Shown: positions 9,028 to 17,228 of the stretch, piece after piece
How the letters are laid out: each line of letters opens with the position of its first letter
How positions within the stretch are numbered: the stretch's first letter is position 1
DNA from: Triparma columacea
Taxonomy: Eukaryota > Sar > Bolidophyceae > Parmales > Triparmaceae
DNA: 27,211 nt
Assembly (NCBI GenBank): GCA_030267965.1
Contig: BRYA01000302.1
Coordinates: 508 to 27,718 of the forward strand
Direction of reading: 5' to 3'
Position numbers and translations under genes: made by a program
The notes under the pieces: generated by a model
Databases searched by the model: none
The model's input: the letters and a program-made list of their open reading frames with translations, nothing else
Told to the model about the DNA's origin: nothing

Positions 9028-11829
9028 ATGGAAGTTGATCATCAGGCCATAACGACCATTAAGCCCCCCTCTCAATTAGATTTAGTTGACAAAAGTCCAA
9101 TACCAGTAGAAACAACAGCTCCTCCCCCCTCGGGAGAACCCAGATCGACAAAAATCCCCTCCTCTAAATCACCAGTTCGGCACACCATAACTAGTCTCCC
9201 TCCTCAACCCCCATCATACACTACTCGCAAGCACGACCACTTAGACAACATAGTTAGGAAAATAGAGCGCCAAAAGACCCAAATCCTTTCTCCTTCTCTG
9301 CTCCTTGGCAGTCACGACGATGACAATGACCAGAATGACGACGACGACGGGAACAAAAAGAATAACGACATGATGAGGATGAATTTAATGATAGCAACGT
9401 CGAACATGGGGAACGCAATGCCCTCCCACTCTGACGTATCCTCAATGATTCCACATGATGGGGGCAATCTCTACGATATTATAGTTATCGGCATGCAGGA
9501 GGCAACCTTTGGGGGGGCCGATGACATCGCTAGGGGTATGGAGGAGGAGGAAGAAGAGGGGGACGGAAAGGTTGGGAAGGTGGGGGGGGAGGGCAAGAAG
9601 GTGAGACAAGATGAGGAGGAAAACGGTTGCGAGCCTAGCAACAATTACACATTCTTGCAATTCACAAACGCTCGTTGCAAATTCTTACTCATCTACCCCA
9701 CCCTCGCATGTCAGCCACACTTGTCACAGAAGGGTAAAAGATTTAGTGCACCGAGCATAGTTGGCAAGGTTGGGAAGGTTGTTAGGAAGGTTGAAGAGAA
9801 ATTTAGGGGTGTAACATCGACATCGGATACATCCTACAACAAGTTCACCCCCCAGAACCGCAAGGGTGCCGCGTTCTCCTTTGACTCCCCAAGCCCTAGC
9901 GCAGACTCAACTGCCCTTCACTCGATGCTTTCCTCCCACCTCCCCAGCTACTCCCCCTGTGTCCGATACCAGCGCGGGGAGATGCGCCTTCACATTTACG
10001 TCCGCACGGCCCTCGTCCCAGCCCTTACGGACGTCGAGGTGGCAGCGGAGAACACAGGGATAGGTACGGTACCTCTGCATATTTCGGATGGACTCGTCTC
10101 TTCGCTCTCGCTCATCGCACGCTCGCTCATAGCTCGCCGCCTCTCTCACACAATTTCGCCCATCCTTCCCGCGGCTCGCTTCGCTCGTCGCCCATAGGAC
10201 ACTTGCTGGCGAACAAGGGGGGGATCGCCGCTAGGATCACCTTCATCGACACCAGCCTCAGCTTTGTGACGTGCCATATTCAAGCGCACGAAGGGAAGGA
10301 ACACTTTCAGAGGAGGTGCACTGACCTGAGCGAGATCCTGGCCGGGACGAAGCTCGGTAACCCGAAGAGGTACGACGTGAGTCTCATCAGCCACCACACA
10401 TTTGTTTTCGGGGACCTCAATTTCAGGACCGACTACGGGAAGGGGAAGAAGGAGAACAAGGAGATTTGTTGGAAAGCGCTCGCGAGGGGGGACTTTCAGG
10501 ACATCTATAACCACGACGAGCTCATGAGGGCGGTATGTAACGGTGAATGCTTAACAGGGTTCCAGGAGGGAGACTGTTCAACGTTCCCACCGACGTTCAA
10601 GGTCAATCGCCACGTTCGAGGTTCTCTGGGCGAGGGCCTGTCTGTCGAGGACATTTACAACCCCCAGAGGACACCATCGTACTGCGACAGGATCCTATAC
10701 ACGAGCTTGGCAGGTTTGGACGGGAGGCTGAAGCAGGTTAAACTGGAGGCGGTTCCAAGCTATGCTGCTTCCGACCACAACCCCGTCCGCTCCATGTTCC
10801 ATATAGATGTACCCACCATAGACAAATTCGGCCTGCACTTTCCTTCCGCCCTAATGTCGCGTCGGCCGAAGGAAGAGTCCGAACTTCGGGCCCGAAACTC
10901 TCCCTCTAAGGTGGACAGCGCTAGGATAGTCAGGGACCTCAGCGAGACGCCAGACTTCGACCTTGACCACCCGACGTTGACGTCAGAGAAGGTGGAGAAC
11001 GAGGACGAGCAGGAAGCCGACGTGGACTACGATAGAATATGCAAGCTGACCTTTTTTGACATGCGCTGCAGGAACCTGACCGAGATGGACCCAAGTATCA
11101 CCGGGGGTGGCTCTGACCCTTACATCCAGGTGAGGATTGAGAAGAAAAGTATAGAAGCAACGCAAAAGCAAAGTAAAAGCCGAGGCGACGAATGACATCA
11201 ACTAACGCAGCCCCCCCACCCCCCCGAAAAAGTTCGTGCCTCTATCGGACCACCTCCTAAAGGGTCAACACAAGAGTCATCGGCGCAACACCACCAACCA
11301 CGCCTTCTCGCACTTTGCCCGCACCGCGACCCACCGCAAGAACGTCAACCCAGTCTTCGACGACGTCGTTGAGCTGGAGATTGACCTGAGTAGGGAGAAG
11401 GACCTAATGATTGGCAAGTTCATAGCGTTGACAGTCATGGACCACGATGACCTCAGCGAGGACGACTTGATAGGTACAGTCGTTATCAACTTAGCGAGCT
11501 TGGTCGGAGGGGACGGTGGAAATGGGGTGAGGTTGAGGAGGGAGAAAGGCGGTACAAGCAGGATTGAAGGTGAGGCGGCGAGAGGGAGGGTGGAGGAGAA
11601 CTACCGTCGTCGCCGTACCGTGCCATGTCAGCTCTCTCCGTGCTCATTTCATGCTTACGCCCCCACCCCCCAACCGTCCTCCTCAGTGTCCAAGCCCGTG
11701 ATGAGGGATTGCACGGTGCAGGGTCACTTAGAATGCACGGTGGAGATGTGCTGGATGGACGGAAAGATGGTTCGTACCACAAGGTCCAAGAACTTCGATC
11801 GTCCTGGCGAGTGTTGCAGCTGCAGCTAA
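9028..11829 (+). CDS. Inositol-polyphosphate 5-phosphatase with C2 domain and CaaX-like C-terminus
   Basis: Exons are 9028-10063, 10198-11129, 11233-11569 and 11687-11829 (815 aa). The three introns (134, 103, 117 bp) start GTACGG, GTGAGG and GTGAGG. ATG 9028 sits in a good context (AACCATGG); the upstream in-frame TTG is not used. Family knowledge: these Mg-dependent enzymes remove the 5-phosphate of phosphoinositides or inositol phosphates. Motifs in order are SNMGNAM, GMQEA with catalytic Glu158, ENTGIG...ANKGG, FGDLNFR (Asp418, Asn420), PSYCDRILY (Asp509) and SDHNPVR (Asp538, His539). An acidic, disordered insert of about 100 residues follows the GMQEA motif. A C2 domain follows the phosphatase (KLTFFDMRCRNL, GGSDPYIQ, NPVFDDVVELEI, VMDHDDLSEDDLIG), suggesting Ca/lipid-dependent membrane docking. 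The last residues, ECCSCS, look like a prenylation box. The third exon's acceptor (AAAAAG) is the least certain junction. Confidence 0.88.
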
Positions 11830-11891
11830 AAAAAAAGGGAAATAATCGTCTGGTGCAATTTTTTTCTGACAGAACAGTCTTGGCGTTTCAG

Positions 11892-12913
11892 TCACGAACA
11901 ACACTTGGTATTTGACTTCGGCATGCTCAGGCTCACCGTCTCCCCATCTTCGCTTTCGTCGTCTTTCCCCCTCCCCATCCCTAGTCCCTCCCTCTCCATT
12001 TTCACATTAATCCAGAACACCAAGTCTTGAAACATTTTCTGTACCCCTTCATCGTTGCCCATCTTCGCGCTAGTCTCGAAGAAGAGCATGCCCTCCTGGG
12101 AGGCGAAATCGCTGGCCTCGGCCTCGGAAACGCATCTTTTAGGACCGCCTTTCTTATCACCCAAATCCTCACCTCTAATACCGCCGACACCACCACCCAT
12201 TGCCAGGTCCCTCTTATTACCAGCCAGCGCAATTACGAGCCCGTTCCTCTTATACCACTCCCTGGGGTTAGGGGTAGTATGGTTAGAGTGATAAAAATGA
12301 GCTCCCTCCATCTTATCCCGTATCGATTCTCGTATCGTCCTCGTTCCCTCCTCACCTGTCAAGTTTCCCGTCCTCCCCCCTAATCTCCCCCCCCTCCTCC
12401 TTCCCCCCCGTCCCCGTCGTCCTCCTAAGTTCCTCGACCCACCTCTTAACACCCTCGAAGCTTTCCCTCCTCGTTATATCGTAAACGATAACAGCTGCAG
12501 TAGCACCTCTGTAATACAACCCCATGTTCATGCTCCTGAACCTTTCCTGTCCAGCCGTGTCCCAAATATCAAGCGTCAGTGACTGCTTGCTAGTTAGAGG
12601 GACGGTTTTCGATATGTATGCGGAGCCTACGGTGGCTTGGACGGATGGGGAAAATTGGTTACGGACGTATCGGAGGATTAGGGAGGTTTTTCCAGTGTAG
12701 GCATCACCAAGGAGGATCAACTGGGGAAGTTGGCGGTCGGGGGGGAGGGTTAGGGGATTAGGGGGTTGGAAGAAGAGCAAGGAACCTTGAGGGGCCATGA
12801 AAGTCTCAGCTTACCTTGGCCCTACGGGTCTTTCTCTTGGGAGGCTTTGAAGAGGATACGTAATGAGAAGGAAGGGATGGGTTGCCCCCACGTTTCACGG
12901 TCATCTCAGCCAT
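11892..12913 (-). CDS. Rab-family small GTPase, Rab5/21/22-like
   Basis: Exons are 12913-12815, 12720-12356 and 12261-11892 (277 aa). Both introns are 94 bp (GTAAGC/CCCAG and GTGAGG/CCCAG). The conserved motifs are GDAYTGKTS (38-46), switch I ATVGSAYISKT with Thr63, WDTAGQE (86-92, Gln91 present), NKRD (170-173) and ETSAK (217-221). The protein ends in KCCS, a double-cysteine geranylgeranylation site. The sequence around GSAYISKTV and MGLYYRGATAAVIVYDIT resembles the Rab5 group of early-endosome GTPases. Exon 1 adds a basic 33-residue leader ending KRKTRRAK, which runs directly into LILLGD. Without this splice the core would start from an ATG at 12798 inside the intron, with an atypical Pro-rich leader. 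Two Gly/Glu-rich insertions (about 143-153 and 176-196) lengthen it compared with a usual 200-220 aa Rab. Confidence 0.88.
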
Positions 12914-13227
12914 GTTGATTTGGTGCGTGAGGAGTAGTCAGGAGGAAAATTTGGGGATGGAATGGAATATGAGAAGGGCCTCCAAAGGCTGTCTCTTCCA
13001 AGGCTTAAGGCTTTGGGGAAAGTAGGGAAATTTTGACCAGATTATAGGGTTTCCCTACTTTTTTTTCCCGCTCTACCTACTTTCTACGTAGCTTGTACGG
13101 GGGTTGTACGGGGAGAATTCGTAAAAAAGTAGGGAAACCCTACCAAAAAAATTTCTTCCCTACTTTCCCCAAAGCCTTGGCAAGGCTGAAGGCTGAAGAA
13201 GTGAAGCATCACTTGGCATTTTCAAGA
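12914..13227. promoter_or_regulatory. Divergent intergenic region between Rab-like (-) and carnitine carrier (+)
   Basis: These 314 bp hold both promoters and are more than half occupied by the inverted-repeat element at 13007-13178. The carrier's ATG is only 49 bp from the repeat's right end, so the element lies in its promoter or 5' UTR. Confidence 0.5.
13007..13178. mobile_element. Foldback/MITE-like inverted-repeat element
   Basis: The left arm (about 13007-13070) and right arm (about 13120-13178) are imperfect reverse complements over roughly 60 bp. The outer AAGGCTTTGGGGAAAGTAGGG pairs with the right-end CCCTACTTTCCCCAAAGCCTT, and the inner GGGTTTCCCTACTTTTTT pairs with AAAAAAGTAGGGAAACCC. 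The middle (about 13071-13119) is a ~50-bp loop with no coding capacity. CAAGGCT occurs just outside both ends (12999-13005 and 13181-13187), a candidate 7-bp target-site duplication. The structure fits a non-autonomous DNA transposon, but a single copy cannot prove mobility. Confidence 0.6.
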
Positions 13228-14519
13228 ATGGGGGGAGAAGGTAAGAAGAATACAATTAAATCGACATCTTTTTATACGTTGTGTGCATCAATATATCGAT
13301 TCGACTTTGTATTATAACGGTTTTTAGAGATATTTCGTCGAAATGAATGAAATAATCCCTTTCTATAATTTGCCTTGTCGCCTTTTTGCTTTGACACTTC
13401 ACACATTTCACCCCTCAAAACAAGCTCTAACCCTAATTTAACACACATACACACAACACACACAACATATAGATAAAGCACCATCAGCATTAAAGTCTTT
13501 TCTATCAGGTGGAATAGGTGGAGTATGTTCTACTGCTGTTGGTCATCCAATAGATCTAGTTAAAGTAAGGATGCAAACTATGGTTGTCCAACCAGGCAAG
13601 AAACCACCATTTACGGGAACGTTTGACTGTTTAAAGCAAACTTTCGTTAAAGAAGGGCCGAGGGGACTATATAGGGGAGTTACAGCACCAATTACAGCAA
13701 TTGCACCAATTTATGCCGTGGTGTTTTGGGGCTATGACATGGGACAGAGGCTGGTTAGGTGGCAGTATAACATGGAAGTTAGCGACAAGTTCACGCTGGG
13801 ACAGGTCTGCTTCGCGGGGGGATTCAGCGCTATACCCACCACCGCCATTATGGCGCCGAGTGAGAGGTAAGGGAAAGATGGGTGGGGAAAAGGAAGAGAA
13901 GCAAGAGGAAGGACAAAGGCATGACAACGGAAGACGACAACAAAATCACGATGGGACAAAAGACTAACCTCTACACTCGTCAACCTCCCTCCCAACCCTC
14001 CCAACCAGGATCAAGTGCCTCCTCCAGGTCCAAGCAAATGATATCGCATCCGGCGGCAAGGCCAAGTACACCGGCATGTTAGACTGCGGCGTCAAGCTAT
14101 TACGCGAGGGCGGTGTCCGCTCCCTCTTCAAGGGCACCGCCGCGACCCTGATTCGCGACGTTCCCGGTTCCATAGCCTGGTTCGGAGCGTACGAGATGGT
14201 GAAGGAGAACGTCGGGAAGCTCCAGGGGAAGCAGCCTAACGAGCTCTCCCCCCTGGCCGTCCTTTTCTCGGGGGGGTGCGCGGGGATCGCGAACTGGATC
14301 ATAGCCGTACCCCCCGACGTGGTCAAGAGTAGGTACCAGACCGCGCCCGAGGGCACTTACAAGGGCCTTGGGGAAGTAGCCAAGACACTGATGAAGGAGG
14401 AGGGACCGGGGGCGTTCTTTAAGGGACTGGGACCGGCGATGATCAGGGCGTTCCCGGCTAATGCGGCGTGCTTTTTGGGGATGGAATTCAGCAAGAGCTT
14501 ACTGGCGTTCATGGACTGA
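13228..14519 (+). CDS. Mitochondrial carnitine/acylcarnitine carrier (SLC25A20/CRC1-like)
   Basis: Exons are 13228-13240 (only ATG GGG GGA GAA G), 13473-13866 and 14009-14519; introns are 232 and 142 bp (GTAAGA/ATATAG and GTAAGG/ACCAG). The product is 305 aa, the usual size. It exchanges acylcarnitine for carnitine across the inner mitochondrial membrane to feed beta-oxidation. The three carrier signatures are visible: PIDLVK (30-35), PSERIK (133-138) and PPDVVK (237-242). The blocks GGVCSTAVGHPIDLVKVRMQ, GLYRGVTAPI, ERIKCLLQVQA, RDVPGS and IRAFPANAACFLG match the SLC25A20 subgroup rather than other carriers. The micro-exon is supported by phase (g+at = Asp) and by the fit of MGGEDKAPSALKSFLSGG to the family N-terminus. 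The first half uses many A/T-ending codons and the second half mostly G/C-ending ones. Confidence 0.92.
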
Positions 14520-14647
14520 GGAAACACCGACACACCTCAGAACACAAGTTATTATTACTCGAGTGAATCGGGGATGGGGGTATAGCAATACTTTAGAGGA
14601 CCGAGATCGGATAAAATTTTAGTCGTAACCCACCCATTTTATTTTCA

Positions 14648-16937
14648 CTATTCTTTCCCCCCCCCTCCCGACAGCACCATCTTCCCGCTCGCCTCGTCCC
14701 TGAAGTAGAAGCCACATTTCCCCTTGTTGTTCATGTAGAACCCGTTGCCCCCCTCCTGGCTCTTCACGCTCGGGATCATGACAAAGACTCCCTCCAGACC
14801 CTCCTCTCCCGCCTTCTCGCGCTTCCTCCTGAGCTCAGCTTCTAGAGCCTTGTAACTGTCAAAAGTCATCTCCTCAAACATCTGCTGCCACTCCCCGCTC
14901 TCCTTAATGATCCAGTAGTATACAGTGTTGGTGGAGGGGTTGAGGTAGAACCCCGTCATTCCCTGGGGCGTCCCGCTCAGGGCCATCATTACCCCGGCCT
15001 TTGAGGTTAGCTCCATCTTCATGTTGAACCACTTCAGGTACCCCATCCTCTTGCGGACGCAGTTCTGAATCTTCTTGGCCGCCTCGACCCTCGCCTTCCT
15101 CAACTCTATGCTGTACTCAGTCTCCATCGGGAACTTCTGCACCACGTAGCTCGAGATGCTATTTGTGAAGGAGCTTCCGTCGTCCAGTGACGCCCCCTCC
15201 CTAGTGAGGGGCCTGTCGAGGTCTACGTCTACCCCGTTCCTCTGAAGCTCGGCCATCTGCTCGGCGATCTCCTCGAGCTCGGCCTTCATGGCCCTGCACT
15301 TATCCTCCGCTAGTTCCCTCTTCTCCACCTCCTTCTCCAGACTGCTCTCCAGGATAATCACCCTCTTCTGCGAATGGTTGAGCACGTCTTCGCTCGTGGC
15401 CAGCGCGCTCTCCGTCTCCTTCAACTTACTCTCAGCAGCCTCGAGCCGAGCAACCTTCTCGTGGTCCACGCTGCCCGCCGTGTTTGATACTTTCTGGTAC
15501 TCCCACGCGAGGGCGGCGTACTCTTTGTCCTTGGCGTCGAGGGCCGACACCTTGGCCTCGTAAGCGGCCTGGAGCTGCTGGATTTTTAAATTTGCCGACA
15601 TCAAAGCGGAGGTAGTCTCCTGGAGTTTGCCTGACATTTCCACCTGGAGACGGGGGGGGTTGAGTTGGAAAGAGGTAATGAGCATGATTTAGTCACCTTT
15701 AACTAACCAACCGTTGTCGTTCATTCATCCCTTGCGGACAATCTCACCTTCTCCTCTTCTAGAATCCGCTCTTTCTCAGCGGAGCTGCTGCTGCCCAAGA
15801 GCTTTGCTAGCTCGACGTCCTTTCGCGCCTTTGCAAGCGCGACGTCCTTCGAGTTGGCATCAGATTGAGCCTCCAACAAGGAAGCCTTAGTAACTTCGAG
15901 CTCTCTCATGGCCTTATCGAGCCTACAGGTACGGGGAGCGCGAGAGAGTGAGCCTCTAATCGATTTAATACCCCATCCTTATGATTCTTGTCGCTCCGCC
16001 TGACACTTACCTAGCCTCCAGCTCCCCAACCTTCTCACTAAGGTTTTTAGCCTTCTCCTGAGCCTGCGCAACGCCGGCCGCATTAACAGCCTGATCTCCC
16101 GTGGCAAGCTTCGCCACAGCTTGGCTGAAGTCCTTAGCAGTTCCTGTGGCGAGATCCTGCAGTCTTCCAACCTTCTCCTCGTATTCTGCAAGCTTTTGGA
16201 CGGCGTCATCATACATCGACTTGTACCTCTGCTTTCTCTCGAAGATCTTCTTCATCTTCACCAGGCTATCATGGTGTCTCTGCAGGTGAAAGTTCGGAGA
16301 CCTGAGGGAATCAAAAATCAACTACCGGGGTTGGGGAGGGGGGGGGGGTGAGTTTGGGGTGGTGAGGGCAGTGTGAGGTTCGAGAGCGGCGCGTCAAAAA
16401 CTGCGAACTGTAAGGGGGTGGATCAAGGTAACGACAAAGCGCCATTTCCTTCCACACATAGACACAGAAATAGAGGCACAGACAACACACCTGGTTGGAA
16501 ACGAAAGTGCCTGGATCACTCTCCTTGAGCAAGACCTTGATCTCGTCAATCTTGTGCATCATGAGGGTCAGGTAGAGAAGCGTACTGAAGAGCTGCAAGC
16601 TCCTGCTCTCCTCCACCATCTTTGCCTTCTCCTTGCTGTCCCTCTCTTTCTTAACCGCCAGGGCGAGCTGGTGCAGTTTCTTGCGCGTCGTATCGAACCG
16701 CTGCTGCACCGTCAATATATCATTACCAACTTTTCGCCTCGAAAACGACTCCACAGGAAACGCGCCCTTCAAAATACTTCCAGAGTTGGGAGGAAGGGAT
16801 GTGATCGATTGGGAAAAATTCAGTCCCATCTCTGGGGACACTGAATCTGCAGACTGCTCCAAAAACTCCGCATCATTGTTGTTGGGAGACGGAGCGGGAG
16901 GAGACTTCACTAGGGACGGAAGCACAAAGTCGTCCAT
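14648..16937 (-). CDS. Coiled-coil protein with IQ motif and duplicated C-terminal GFY motif, function unknown
   Basis: Exons are 16937-16491, 16279-16011, 15922-15748 and 15643-14648 (628 aa); introns are 211, 88 and 104 bp (GTGTGT/TGCAG, GTAAGT/TGTAG, GTGAGA/TCCAG) with matching phases. Residues 1-60 are Ser/Pro/Asn-rich and look disordered. A helical region (about 70-150) leads into long heptad-rich coiled coil (about 150-445). KKIQNCVRKRMG at about 485-496 is an IQ-like, possibly calmodulin-binding, motif. The C-terminus has two related aromatic motifs, GFYLNPSTNTVYYW...ESGEW and GFYMNNKGKCGFYF...SGKM. No enzyme motif is seen. I do not recognise the family; a cytoskeletal, ciliary or centrosomal scaffold is only a guess. 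It is divergently paired with another coiled-coil gene. Confidence 0.78.
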
Positions 16938-17228
16938 TGAAAAAAACCCCCACTGAAAGCAAAGGATTTCCAGCGCTGCTGCGATCTGGTCTCACCTGAT
17001 TTCTGCACCGGACCCCATTCTTCATTTCCTTTTTTGGTGGAATTTCTAGAATCATCACACAACCTCAAAAAACCAACAGGACCTACCTGCAGGCACATCG
17101 GATAGCGCCCGATATCCTCCGGACCGTCTGAGCGTAGAGCCTCCCCTTGGACCGCAACCACCAAGAAATAAAAGGGTTACCTTCGTTCAAAGTGACGAGG
17201 CCAACAAGTGTTAACCTCTCGTCTTGGT
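16938..17228. promoter_or_regulatory. Bidirectional promoter region between the two coiled-coil genes
   Basis: These 291 bp separate two divergent ATGs. Short ORFs on either strand extend across part of it without family features. No clear core-promoter motif was recognised, so the call is geometric. Confidence 0.45.

Noticed and set aside
12352..12798. Intronless start of the Rab-like gene at 12798
   Set aside because: That ATG lies inside an intron with GTAAGC/CCCAG ends. The spliced leader joins directly to the first GTPase strand with matching phase.
13093..13317. 74-codon ORF across the inverted repeat
   Set aside because: It only translates the right arm of the repeat and part of the carrier's 5' leader and intron.
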